Shown here piece after piece: positions 29,849 through 38,495 of a stretch of DNA of 64,000 nucleotides. A model generated the notes under the pieces. That model was not told where the DNA came from, made no database searches, and worked only from the letters and a program-made list of their open reading frames with translations. This DNA is from an uncultured bacterium. Its GTDB lineage: Bacteria > Hydrogenedentota > Hydrogenedentia > Hydrogenedentales > CAILVY01. Location: positions 62,001 through 126,000 of the forward strand of contig CALEDJ010000029.1 in NCBI GenBank assembly GCA_937951485.1, read 5' to 3'. Numbering within the stretch: position 1 is the first letter of the stretch; the number at the start of each line of letters is the position of its first letter. The position numbers and the translations under genes were made by a program.

Positions 29849-30442
29849 ATGCTGGTGTTGATTGCCGACGATGATGCGATTTCGCTGCAGATGCTGCAAG
29901 CGTTGTTGCCGAAATGGGGGTTTGCATCCATTTCGGCATGCGACGGCAATAAAGCATGGCGCGTTCTTTCCGAACCTGACGCACCGCGCATCGCAATTCT
30001 GGATTGGAATATGCCGGGCATTGACGGGGTGGAGGTGTGCCGGCGCGTCCGTAATGTGCTTCGCGACGACACCGTTTATCTGATGTTGCTCACGGCGCGC
30101 GAGGCCAAGGCGGACATCGTGACCGCCCTGGACGCCGGCGCGAACGACTACCTCACCAAACCGTTCAACAGCGATGAACTGTGCGCGCGTCTGCGGGTGG
30201 GACAGCGCATGGTCGAATTGCAGCAGATGCTGAAACTGCGCGTGGCGGATTTGCAGGCGGCGCTGGCGCAGATTCATCGCCTGGAGGGACTGCTGCCGAT
30301 GTGCGCGAAATGCCGGCGCATCCGCGACCAGGAAAGCACATGGATGCCGCTGGAGAGTTATCTGCATCGCTATTCGGATGCGCGGATCACCCACGGGTTG
30401 TGTCCCGAGTGCCTGAAAGAGGAACTGGACCAAAACCTCTGA
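29849..30442 (+). CDS. Response regulator with C-terminal Cys-pair domain
   Basis: A 197-residue protein. The receiver domain (residues 1-120) has the acidic pocket at 7-9 (ADDDA), phosphoacceptor D52 (ILDWNMPGIDG) and K104 (YLTKPFN). A coiled coil (MVELQQMLKLRVADLQAALAQIHRLEGLL) and a short domain with two Cys pairs follow (PMCAKCRRIRDQESTWMPLESYL..THGLCPECL), likely metal-binding. This C-terminal type occurs in many orphan regulators and is not a DNA-binding output. The ATG at 29849 has GGAGG at good spacing, unlike the ATG five codons upstream. No kinase gene adjoins it. Confidence 0.85.
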   Translation: MLVLIADDDAISLQMLQALLPKWGFASISACDGNKAWRVLSEPDAPRIAILDWNMPGIDGVEVCRRVRNVLRDDTVYLMLLTAREAKADIVTALDAGANDYLTKPFNSDELCARLRVGQRMVELQQMLKLRVADLQAALAQIHRLEGLLPMCAKCRRIRDQESTWMPLESYLHRYSDARITHGLCPECLKEELDQNL

Positions 30443-30443
30443 A

Positions 30444-30660
30444 CAGTGCTGTCCAGAATATTCTGAGTGCCGAGAAAAGCCTTTTGTCATATTAACCGTT
30501 CCCCTCACCCCACCCCTCTCCCACCGGGAGAGGGAGCGACAGCATGCCTCAGGTTTCGCCATATTACTCCCTCTCCCTCCGGGAGAGGGGTGGGGTGAGG
30601 GGGAAGGTTAATATGATAAAAGCCTTTTCTCGGGACTCTGAATATTTTGGACAGCCCTGA
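30444..30660. mobile_element. MITE-like element, family A (copy 2)
   Basis: A 217-bp palindromic element starts one base after the response regulator stop. The left end CAGTGCTGTCCAGAATATTC and the complement of the right end (TCAGGGCTGTCCAAAATATT) match over about 40 bp, including a shared GAGAAAAG and TCATATTAA block. The core is the CCCTCACCCCACCCCTCTCCC palindrome with a single inner unit, against three units in copy 1 at 2854-3290. Confidence 0.85.
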
Positions 30661-30742
30661 TGCGGCATCTACATTGACGAAAAGGCAGACGCGGCATCCT
30701 GTCGCGTTCCTCAGGTGCGGATTCGGCGCTTGCGCGCAATCG

Positions 30743-30771
30743 TTGAAATGCGGGGAGGCGCGCACTACAAT
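30743..30771 (+). promoter_or_regulatory. Promoter of nikR
   Basis: TTGAAA at 30743, a 17-base spacer and TACAAT at 30766, ending 36 bases before the nikR ATG. I see no clear NikR-type palindrome overlapping it. Confidence 0.6.
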
Positions 30772-30806
30772 CAATGGCGGCAATGCAATGAAGGGAGCAT
30801 GGAACA

Positions 30807-31223
30807 ATGCCCGGGGTGGAACGAGTCAGCATTTCCCTGGAGCGTCCCCTGCTGGAGCGCCTGGAGCGGCTGGTGCGCGAAGGACACTACGCCAACCGCT
30901 CGGAATTCATCCGCGACATGATCCGCGACCGGCTGGTGGAGCGGGAATGGCGGCGTGGCGAGGAGGCTGTCGGCACGGTCACGCTGATCTACAATCACCA
31001 CACGCGCGGTCTGATCGAGAAACTGATGGGCGTGCAGCACGACTACCACCATGTGATTCTGGCGAGCACGCACGTGCACCTGGATCACGACCTGTGCGCG
31101 GAAACGGTGGTGGTGAAAGGGCAGGCGCTTCAAATCAAACTCCTGGCCGACCTGCTGCGCCAGCAGAAGGGCGTGCTCCACGCCAGCCTCTCGATCAGTT
31201 CGACGGGCAAAAACCTCGTCTGA
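30807..31223 (+). CDS. nikR: Nickel-responsive regulator NikR
   Basis: A 138-residue protein with an N-terminal ribbon-helix-helix domain (VERVSISLERPLLERLERLV..NRSEFIRDMIRDRL) and a C-terminal ACT-like metal-binding domain. Likely nickel ligands are H78, H89, H91 and C97 (QHDYHH, THVHLDHDLC), matching the three His and one Cys of known NikR. As a tetramer it represses nickel uptake genes when nickel is bound. No nickel transporter or urease lies in the window, so its targets are elsewhere. An upstream GGGAG supports the start. Confidence 0.94.
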   Translation: MPGVERVSISLERPLLERLERLVREGHYANRSEFIRDMIRDRLVEREWRRGEEAVGTVTLIYNHHTRGLIEKLMGVQHDYHHVILASTHVHLDHDLCAETVVVKGQALQIKLLADLLRQQKGVLHASLSISSTGKNLV

Positions 31224-31243
31224 CCCGCCGCCAAACGGGATGT

Positions 31244-32173
31244 TCATCCGGGGCGCATGAATTTCGGCAAGAGGCGTTTCCATCCGCGCCGGTGTTTTCC
31301 GGGAGCGGCGCTCTCGGTGCAATTGCGGCAGATTTCCGGAAGTTTGGATGCATCGCCTTGCTCGAATCCCTCGCGGATGCGCTTTACGACAGGGCCGTTC
31401 CACACCTCGCGGATGGATTGCTTGCTGAGATCCCCCAGAATCACGGTGCGGAACCAGTCCACGCAGCACAGGACCACCTGCCCGTTGAACAGGATGCACA
31501 TCTCGCGGAAGGGACGGATGCAGTCGGTGCGCGGGCGCATGGCTTCGCCGGCGTTGAGTTCCTGCGCGTTGGCAATATTGCCCCCCCGGTTCTCGAGCAC
31601 TGATGTGACCAAGCGCACCCCGTGTTTTTTCCAGAATCGGCGCGCGTGTTCCACCTCCTCCCGGTTATTGCCGTGCACGATCATCGAAACGCGCAGGTCC
31701 AGCCGCGACCGCTTCTTGCGGATAAGCCGCGCACATTCCAATATGTTTTGCACCACCTTCTCAGCGCCGTAGCCCATGATGCGCCGGTTCGTTTCGTCAT
31801 CCAGGGATTGCAGGCTCACTTTGATACGCTTCAGTCCGGCATCCATGAGCGCCTCGCTCATTTCCGGCGTCAGGGCGGTGCCGTTCGTCGTCACCAAGGT
31901 GGTGGTTTCCGGGATGCGCCCGGCCACATGCCGCACCCAGTCCGGCATGCGCTTGTCATTGAGCGGCTCATTCTGCAGGTACATCATGATGCGTTCCGGG
32001 CGCGTCTGCGCCAATTCGTCAATGATTTTGTGGAAAAGGGTCTCGGTCATCCGGCCGTGTTCCAGTTGTGATCTGAGGACGGCCTCGTTTGGGCAGAACA
32101 CGCAGCGGCCGTTGCAGCCCGCCTGGGTCTGAATCTGTACCCGCCTGGGGCCGGGTAATGTTCCAATCTCCAT
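31244..32173 (-). CDS. Radical SAM/SPASM-domain protein
   Basis: A 309-residue enzyme. The [4Fe-4S]-SAM motif CNGRCVFC (C20, C24, C27) is at the N-terminus, followed by YLQNEPLNDKRM, TTNGT and KVSLQSLDDETNRRIMG in the barrel. A C-terminal SPASM-like Cys cluster (DCIRPFREMCILFNGQVVLCCVDW..EICRNC) would hold extra iron-sulfur clusters. Such enzymes modify peptides, proteins or sugars; no precursor peptide is visible next door. ATG 32173 follows GAGGTGAAA; a GTG two codons upstream is the alternative start. Confidence 0.88.
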   Translation of the reverse strand: MEIGTLPGPRRVQIQTQAGCNGRCVFCPNEAVLRSQLEHGRMTETLFHKIIDELAQTRPERIMMYLQNEPLNDKRMPDWVRHVAGRIPETTTLVTTNGTALTPEMSEALMDAGLKRIKVSLQSLDDETNRRIMGYGAEKVVQNILECARLIRKKRSRLDLRVSMIVHGNNREEVEHARRFWKKHGVRLVTSVLENRGGNIANAQELNAGEAMRPRTDCIRPFREMCILFNGQVVLCCVDWFRTVILGDLSKQSIREVWNGPVVKRIREGFEQGDASKLPEICRNCTESAAPGKHRRGWKRLLPKFMRPG

Positions 32174-32272
32174 TTTCACCTCAATCGCTCGGAAAAGGGT
32201 CTCTGTTTATGAGTATCAAGCATACTATGCCAGACCTTGCTGATGGCTGCAAACCGACCTGGAACGGCATGA

Positions 32273-32368
32273 GGCATTTGCGAAATGGACTGTTTGCGCG
32301 CATTAGAACACGAAATATCCCGGCTTTTGGCCGGGACTCAGGTTCCTGAGGCCTGTTTCGCAAATGCC
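32273..32368. repeat. Nested inverted repeat between the radical SAM gene and glnA
   Basis: A 13-bp perfect inverted repeat (32273-32285, GGCATTTGCGAAA, with 32356-32368) encloses a smaller 7-bp hairpin at 32318-32336 (TCCCGGC/GCCGGGA). It could be a small mobile repeat or a bidirectional structure. No gene is present in 32174-32453. Confidence 0.65.
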
Positions 32369-32407
32369 CCAGTATGAACGCGGCGGGATCGTTTCAACGA
32401 AGCGGAA

Positions 32408-32442
32408 TACCGGGCGATTCCCTGACAAGGGATCGCCCGGTA
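32408..32442 (-). terminator. Stem-loop after glnA
   Basis: TACCGGGCGATTCCC pairs with GGGATCGCCCGGTA, 12 bases after the glnA stop. The stem is strong but the following tract is not U-rich, so it may act as a terminator or 3'-end stabiliser. Confidence 0.55.
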
Positions 32443-32453
32443 CTCAACAGGGA

Positions 32454-33878
32454 TCAAATGTCGAAGTAGAGGACGAATTCGTAGGGGTGGGGTCGGAGAT
32501 TGACTGCTTCGACTTCCTTGACGCGCTTGTATTCTATCCAGGTTTTGAGGACGTCGGCGGTGAAGACATCGCCGCGCGTCAGGAAATCGTGGTCGGCCTT
32601 GAGGGCGTCCAGCGCCTCGCCGAGACTTCCGGGCACTTGCGGCACCTTGGCCTTTTCTTCCGGCGGCAGGTCGTAGAGGTCCTTGTCCATCGGCTCGCCG
32701 GGATCGATTTTGTTCTGGATGCCGTCAACGCCCGCCATGAGCAGGGCCGCGAAGGCCATGTAGGGGTTGCACGAGGGATCGGGCACGCGGAATTCGACGC
32801 GCTTGGTCTTGGGGTTGGGGGAGTACATGGGGATGCGGCAGCAGGCGCTGCGGTTGCGCGCGGAGTATGCGATGTTGACCGGGGCCTCGTAGCCCGGCAC
32901 CAGGCGCTTGTAACTGTTGGTGGTGGGGTTGGTCAGCGCCACCAGGGCCGGGGCGTGTTTGAGCAGGCCGCCGATGAACCACAGCGCCTCCTGGCTGAGG
33001 CCGGCGTACTTGTTGCCCGCGAAGATCGGCTTGCCTTCCTTCCACAACGAGATGTGGCAGTGCATGCCGGAGCCGTTGTCGCCGAACAGCGGTTTCGGCA
33101 TGAAGGTCACCGTCTTGTTGTGGCGGTGCGCCACGTTCTTGATGATGTATTTGTACAGCGTCAACTGGTCCGCCATCGCGGTCAGCGGCGCGAAGCGCAT
33201 ATCAATTTCCGCCTGGCCCGCCGTGGCCACCTCGTGGTGGTGGCATTCCACGTTCAGCCCGCAGTCCAGCATCGTGGCGACCATCTCGCTGCGGATGTTG
33301 TGCGTGGCGTCCGCAGGCGGAATGGGGAAGTAGCCTTCCTTGTGGCGCAATTTGTAACCGAGATTGGGATTTTCCTCGCGGCCGGTGTTCCATGCCGCTT
33401 CGATACTGTCAATGTAATAATACCCGGAATGCGCCGTCTGATCGCAGCGGATGTCGTCGAAGATGAAAAACTCCGCTTCCGGGCCGAAATAGGCCGTGTC
33501 CGCGATGCCGGTGGAAATGAGGTAATTCTCCGCCTTCTGTGCGATGTTGCGCGGATCGCGCGTGTAACGTTCCTTGGTAATCGGGTCAAGAATGTTGCAA
33601 TAGAGGATCAGCGTCGGAATGGTGGAAAAAGGGTCCACCGTTGCGGTTCGCGGGTCCGGCATCACGAGCATATCGCTTTCGTGGATGCCCTGCCAGCCGC
33701 GAATGCTGGAACCGTCGAAGCCCAGCCCTTCTTCGAACAGTTCCTCGGAAAGTTCCGTCGCTGGAATGGTGAAGTGCTGCTGCAATCCCGGAAAGTCCAT
33801 GAACCGGAAGTCAATGAATTTGATCTTCTCGTCTTTGGCGAGTTTGATCACATCTTTGGGTGTGAAATTCTTCTGCAT
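32454..33878 (-). CDS. glnA: Glutamine synthetase type I
   Basis: A 474-residue enzyme making glutamine from glutamate, ammonia and ATP in the cytoplasm. Motifs: [19 protein letters not shown], the metal/ATP region [44 protein letters not shown] and the C-terminal [10 protein letters not shown] with the tyrosine that is adenylylated in GS-I-beta enzymes. Two starts are possible (33884, 33878); the ATG at 33878 has better spacing from AAGGGAA. It follows glnB on the same strand after 155 bases, the classic PII-GS pairing for nitrogen control. Confidence 0.98.
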   Translation of the reverse strand: MQKNFTPKDVIKLAKDEKIKFIDFRFMDFPGLQQHFTIPATELSEELFEEGLGFDGSSIRGWQGIHESDMLVMPDPRTATVDPFSTIPTLILYCNILDPITKERYTRDPRNIAQKAENYLISTGIADTAYFGPEAEFFIFDDIRCDQTAHSGYYYIDSIEAAWNTGREENPNLGYKLRHKEGYFPIPPADATHNIRSEMVATMLDCGLNVECHHHEVATAGQAEIDMRFAPLTAMADQLTLYKYIIKNVAHRHNKTVTFMPKPLFGDNGSGMHCHISLWKEGKPIFAGNKYAGLSQEALWFIGGLLKHAPALVALTNPTTNSYKRLVPGYEAPVNIAYSARNRSACCRIPMYSPNPKTKRVEFRVPDPSCNPYMAFAALLMAGVDGIQNKIDPGEPMDKDLYDLPPEEKAKVPQVPGSLGEALDALKADHDFLTRGDVFTADVLKTWIEYKRVKEVEAVNLRPHPYEFVLYFDI

Positions 33879-33986
33879 TGTCATTTCCCTTGTCTTGGCG
33901 CTGTCGGGCGCGCCGCCGAAAACCACTGTAACAACTATGTCTGCTGATCATGCCCCGCCGTCGGGGCGGCTTACTGTTTCTTGTGG

Positions 33987-34014
33987 CGCGTCGCATGGGA
34001 CGGTAAGCGACGCG
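33987..34014 (-). other. Stem-loop in the glnB-glnA intergenic region
   Basis: Perfect 8-bp arms CGCGTCGC (33987-33994) and GCGACGCG (34007-34014) with a 12-base loop. A second GC-rich hairpin (CCCCGACGGCGGGG) lies near 33955. Neither is followed by a U tract, so processing or partial termination between glnB and glnA are both possible. Confidence 0.45.
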
Positions 34015-34033
34015 TTTGTTTCATTTCCTCCCC

Positions 34034-34684
<651 letters not shown>

Positions 34685-34873
34685 TTACGGTGGATTATGA
34701 AATCAGATACGAAATGAAAAGAGACCACTTGGCCTTTGCCCGGCAGGGATCGCAGCGATGCGCATCACGAAAACATCGTATCGTTCGATTCGGCAAGAAA
34801 CTACACATTGGTAGGATTATGCGCTGAAATCACACCGTTCGGTCTGTTGTTCCATGTCCGTAAAGGCCCCGAT

Positions 34874-35200
34874 TCATGACATCGGCGCGGCGCCTGATCC
34901 CGACGAAGAGGATGCCGCGGCAATGACGGCGGTATTCTCCGCAATGCGGAACACCACCACCACCAGTTCCAACCAGATACGGCAAAGCAGAACGTAAATC
35001 AGAAATGCGATGGGCGTAAGAACGATACAGACCAATGCCATCAACACCGAATCAGAGGACAGACCTCCCACCAGGATCATCAGGGCGAGCAATGCGCTCA
35101 GCGCCACACCCAGAACATACAGAACCTTGACGATTTTCGTTGTGACGAATGTCGAAAACGAAAAGTCGAACAACGCGCCCAAAAGTCCTTCGCTGTTCAT
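34874..35200 (-). CDS. DUF4282 membrane protein
   Basis: A 108-residue protein with two long membrane helices. The opening LFDFSFSTFVTTKIVKVLYVLGV and the end IWLELVVVVFRIAENT are the DUF4282 signature. It ends in a Ser/Gly/Ala tail. AAAGGAG before the ATG supports the start. Function unknown in the family. It sits upstream of glnB on the same strand but is separated by about 500 bases and the sigma-54 site, so it is probably a separate unit. Confidence 0.85.
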   Translation of the reverse strand: MNSEGLLGALFDFSFSTFVTTKIVKVLYVLGVALSALLALMILVGGLSSDSVLMALVCIVLTPIAFLIYVLLCRIWLELVVVVFRIAENTAVIAAASSSSGSGAAPMS

Positions 35201-35271
35201 CGTTTCTCCTTTCTTCTTGCTTTTCCGGTCCGCATCCCGTGCGCGGAGCAGTCATTATTATAGCGTATTTT

Positions 35272-35418
35272 TGTTACATTTCAGCGGAGTGGCGTGCAGC
35301 GGGGAATGTTGCGTTCTTTCCATATCCTCCGGCGCTTCGCGCCATCCCCTTCAAAGGAGGATGTAAAAGGCCATATAGTGCGCCCCTTCGGTCTATGCCA
35401 TTCCGCTAAAATGTTACA
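35272..35418. mobile_element. MITE-like element, family B (copy 1)
   Basis: A 147-bp element with 22-bp terminal inverted repeats (TGTTACATTTCAGCGGAGTG on the left; TGTAACATTTTAGCGGAATG as complement of the right end; three mismatches). The core has one GGCGCTTCGCGCC palindromic unit. The second copy is at 55059-55306. The remainder of the gap up to the enoyl-CoA hydratase contains an AAGGACGGCAAGAAC-type degenerate repeat near 35463. Confidence 0.82.
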
Positions 35419-35619
35419 TATGTTTATTATTTTCACAGGGTGCATTTTGGCAGTGATTTTTGGCAAGGACGGCAAGAACGACAGGGACGGCAAGGAGGAG
35501 ATGTGGGGCCGAGACGGTGTAGTTTCGAGAAGGACAAGACAATTGCGACGTTTTTTCGGATATACTGAGGACAACGCAATGTGAGCGAGCGTGACCCGCA
35601 ACAGAGAGAGGCTGAGCCG

Positions 35620-36444
35620 ATGGACTTTGAAGAAATTCGTTATGAAGTGGAGGAGGGAGTCGCCGTCATTACGCTGCACCGTCCGGAGAAGATGAATGCG
35701 TGGACGCTGAAGATGGACGCGGAATACCGCGCGGCGATGGAGGATGCGCGGGTGCGGGGGGACGTGCGGGCGATCATCGTGACGGGGGCGGGGCGGGCCT
35801 TCTGCGCGGGGGCGGACATGGGGCTGCTCGCCCAGGCGCAGCAGGGCGACATTGACGCGGCGCGGAAACAGATGGTGGAATCCGCCGGGCGGCGCGTGGA
35901 CATCCGCGAGGACTTCGCGAAGCCCTGCACATTTCCCCCGGCAGTGGCAAAACCCATCATCGCGGCCATCAATGGCCATGCGATGGGGCTGGGACTGGTG
36001 CACGCGCTGTTCTGCGACATCCGGATCGCCGGTGACCAGGCGAAACTCAGCGTGCTGTTTCCCCGGCGGGGCCTGATCGCGGAGCACGGCATCGCGTGGA
36101 TATTGCCCCGCCTGACAGGTCTGGAAAACGCGCTGGACCTTCTGCTCACCGGGCGCACCGTTGACGCGCAGGAGGCGCTGCGCATCGGACTCGTCAGCCG
36201 GGTCGTGCCGCAGGAGCGCCTCATGGACGAGGCGCGCGCCTATGCGCGGTTGCTGGCGGATGAATCTTCGCCGCGCTCGACTGCCGTGATCAAACGGCAG
36301 GTCTGGGAGGGTTTGTTGACCGGTCTTGCCGAGGCGGTGGATGTGGCGAACCGTGAAATGCTGGACAGTTTCACCTCGGCCGACTTCGCCGAAGGTCTGA
36401 TGGCATTCCTGGAAAAGCGCCCGGCAAGGTTTTCGGGGAAATGA
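35620..36444 (+). CDS. Enoyl-CoA hydratase/isomerase family protein
   Basis: A 274-residue crotonase-fold protein. CoA/oxyanion-hole motifs: VITLHRPEKMNAWT, GAGRAFCAGADMGLL and INGHAMGLGLVHALFCDIRIA. The glutamate positions typical of true hydratases are partly altered: RRGLIAEHGIAWILPRLTG retains one acidic residue, so hydratase or isomerase activity are both possible. It would act in fatty acid or aromatic acid breakdown. A GTG at 35581 opens the frame, but the ATG at 35620 with AGAGAGG upstream gives the usual N-terminus. Stand-alone gene. Confidence 0.87.
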   Translation: MDFEEIRYEVEEGVAVITLHRPEKMNAWTLKMDAEYRAAMEDARVRGDVRAIIVTGAGRAFCAGADMGLLAQAQQGDIDAARKQMVESAGRRVDIREDFAKPCTFPPAVAKPIIAAINGHAMGLGLVHALFCDIRIAGDQAKLSVLFPRRGLIAEHGIAWILPRLTGLENALDLLLTGRTVDAQEALRIGLVSRVVPQERLMDEARAYARLLADESSPRSTAVIKRQVWEGLLTGLAEAVDVANREMLDSFTSADFAEGLMAFLEKRPARFSGK

Positions 36445-36569
36445 CAGGCATTTCCAAAATGAGCGATATGGCGCGTCCTTTCATCGAAATTCCTTGATGT
36501 TTCTGCTGCGAACAGTCTTCACAAAAGCAAAAAACTACATTTCCCACCTGCCCGGGCGATGGAATATTA

Positions 36570-36598
36570 TTGAAATCCTGATGCATTCCGAACATAAT
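36570..36598 (+). promoter_or_regulatory. Promoter of the first pseudopilin gene
   Basis: TTGAAA at 36570, a 17-base spacer and CATAAT at 36593. The leader would be about 120 bases. The operator-like palindromes of the second pseudopilin locus are not found here. Confidence 0.5.
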
Positions 36599-36723
36599 GG
36601 TGTTATCGTTGCCGGCATTGTGCAACAGCGCGTGACGTGTTTGCCGGCCATCGGCCGGGGGCGGGCGCTGATTCAGTGATAAATTGTGTTTTTTTCAGAG
36701 GTACTAGCAGCAGGAGAGGAAAA

Positions 36724-37737
36724 ATGAGAAAAGGTTTTACACTGATCGAGTTGTTGGTTGTGATTGCAATCATCGGTATCCTTGCAGCGATTTTGCTGCC
36801 CGCGTTGGCGCGTGCGCGCGAAGCGGCGCGTCGTTCCTCGTGCCAGAACAATCTCAAACAGATGGGCGTCATTCTCAAGATGTACAGCAATGAAGCGAAA
36901 GGAGAGAGATTCCCTCCAATCCAGTTGATTGCGCCTTATTACACGGACGGATCGGGGGGCTTGCCCGGCACCTGCACCCGGCAGGATGAGCCGGAACTTG
37001 GCCCTTCGATTACGGCGCTTTATCCTGAATACCTGACTGATTGGCAGGTGCTGGTGTGCCCGTCCGCGCCTGATGCGGGCCCCTGGGAGGATGCTTTGGC
37101 CGTCATCGGGGACCGCCCGGGACAAGTCTGCACCAGTCCATACAAGGGTCTGGCCGATAACCATTCCGACCACTACCACTATTTCGGCTATGTAGTGGAT
37201 CGGGCGACCAACCAGTATCCGACGACCGACCTTGCGCCGATTGGCGGCGCCATTGGGGTTCCGCTGCCCTCGGGCACCTATGGGTCATCGCAACTCCTGG
37301 CGATGGCGCTGCCGTTCTTCTCGATTGGCGCATTTGAGCGTTCGCCCGTCTCCAACGGGACGCAAATCCGTCAGCGTTTGGACAGCGACATCAATGTCAC
37401 CGCCGATCCCATGTCCGTGATCATCAATGGCGTCGCAATCTCAGGCAATGCCGGCGGCACGACGATCTACCGCCTGCGGGAAGGTATCGAGCGTTTCCTG
37501 ATCACGGATATCAACAATCCCGCGGCCAGCGCCATGGCCCAGTCCACGGTCCCCATCTACTGGGACAGCGTGAGCAGCACGCCGGGCGCGTCGGCGGCGT
37601 TCAACCACGTGCCGGGCGGCGCCAACACGCTGTACCTGGACGGCCACGTGACGTTTATCCGGTATGAAGAGAACGGCGAGTTTCCCGCCAACGCGCTCTG
37701 GGCGAATGTGTACGGTCTCATCGCGGCGCGCTTCTGA
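36724..37737 (+). CDS. Type II/IV pseudopilin-like protein (DUF1559-like, H..DG C-terminus)
   Basis: A 337-residue protein with a prepilin N-terminus: a five-residue leader MRKGF cut before or at F, then [32 protein letters not shown] with Glu at position 5 of the mature protein. The large C-terminal region ends in [19 protein letters not shown]. That motif has ten residues between His and Asp-Gly, one more than the H-X9-DG family name. [23 protein letters not shown] is shared almost word for word with the two pseudopilins at 53-55 kb. Such proteins are abundant in planctomycete/Lentisphaera-type genomes; their function is unclear. GGAGAGG precedes the ATG. Confidence 0.9.
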   Translation: MRKGFTLIELLVVIAIIGILAAILLPALARAREAARRSSCQNNLKQMGVILKMYSNEAKGERFPPIQLIAPYYTDGSGGLPGTCTRQDEPELGPSITALYPEYLTDWQVLVCPSAPDAGPWEDALAVIGDRPGQVCTSPYKGLADNHSDHYHYFGYVVDRATNQYPTTDLAPIGGAIGVPLPSGTYGSSQLLAMALPFFSIGAFERSPVSNGTQIRQRLDSDINVTADPMSVIINGVAISGNAGGTTIYRLREGIERFLITDINNPAASAMAQSTVPIYWDSVSSTPGASAAFNHVPGGANTLYLDGHVTFIRYEENGEFPANALWANVYGLIAARF

Positions 37738-37852
37738 TTTCATGCCCATTGTGGTCGGTCTTGTGGCCGGCCCATGGCCCTACTAAGAAGCCTATCACCA
37801 TAGCCTTGATTTCATGCCCGTTGTGGTCGGTCTTGTGGCCGGCCACAACGGG
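37735..37852. repeat. Direct repeat plus hairpin downstream of pseudopilin 1
   Basis: TGATTTCATGCCC(A/G)TTG followed by TGGTCGGTCTTGTGGCCGGC occurs at 37735-37772 and again at 37808-37845. The first copy includes the pseudopilin stop codon. The second copy folds as CCCGTTGTGG/CCACAACGGG (37817-37852) with an inner perfect palindrome TTGTGGCCGGCCACAA, and may terminate transcription. A related TTGTGGCCGGTCT motif recurs twice at 47588-47672. Confidence 0.6.
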
Positions 37853-38099
37853 ACCATAAAGCGCCATCGGTCCCGATAGGCGTGTTTTTTATTGGAGTGC
37901 AGGGGGGCGCGCAGCGACCGGCAACGTGAAAGGCCACATGGCATTGCCTGACCGTTTGCGTCATTCCGACGAAGCATGGCAAGGTTTTGTTATTGGACCG
38001 CACTGTTTTCCACATGTGCGGCTGCACCGGCGGGGGTGCAACCGACAGGGCAAGGTGTTATACTGCGTACCGGCGGCGTGACCGAAACGGGTGCGGAAG

Positions 38100-38495
38100 A
38101 TGGCCACGGAAAAACTCGTGCTGTTCGTGGACGATGACGAGAACGTAAGGATGTTCGTCCGAGCGATCATGGAATCGGAGGGGTGGGGCGCATTGGAGGC
38201 GCGCCATGGTCAGGAGGCGGTGGATCTGGCGGAAGCGGAGATGCCGGACCTCATCATCATGGATGTCATGATGCCGGTGATGGACGGCTTTGAGGCGTTT
38301 CGTCGTCTTCGTGGATCCCCGTTCACGGACCGGATGCCCATTATTATATTGACCGGCTATGATGCCGGGAAAGGGACGAAGTACACGCGGGAAGACCTGG
38401 AGGCGGCGTTCGGGGTGTCTGCGCCGGAGGCCTTCGTGGACAAGCCGGTGGATGCGGCGCATCTGCTCCACTGCGTCCTGGGAGTGATGGGGTGA
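38100..38495 (+). CDS. Single-domain response regulator
   Basis: A 131-residue CheY-like receiver and nothing else. The acidic pocket is at residues 11-13 (FVDDDENV), phosphoacceptor D55 (IIMDVMMPVMDGFEAF), Thr in ILTGY and Lys in AFVDKPVDA. It has an insertion (DAGKGTKYTREDLEAAFGVSAPE) between the Thr and Lys strands, longer than in CheY. It overlaps the kinase gene (TGATG), so it is surely the partner of that FHA-GAF kinase. A GTG at 38091 is an alternative start. An extended -10 (TGTTATACT near 38056) may be its promoter. Confidence 0.9.
   Translation: MATEKLVLFVDDDENVRMFVRAIMESEGWGALEARHGQEAVDLAEAEMPDLIIMDVMMPVMDGFEAFRRLRGSPFTDRMPIIILTGYDAGKGTKYTREDLEAAFGVSAPEAFVDKPVDAAHLLHCVLGVMG

Noticed and set aside
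32364-33947. A long plus-strand ORF opposite glnA
   Set aside because: It is a shadow of the GC-rich glnA sequence; glnA matches a known enzyme throughout.
36494-36679. A 61-codon ORF before pseudopilin 1
   Set aside because: It overlaps the promoter region and has no hydrophobic pattern, RBS or homology.
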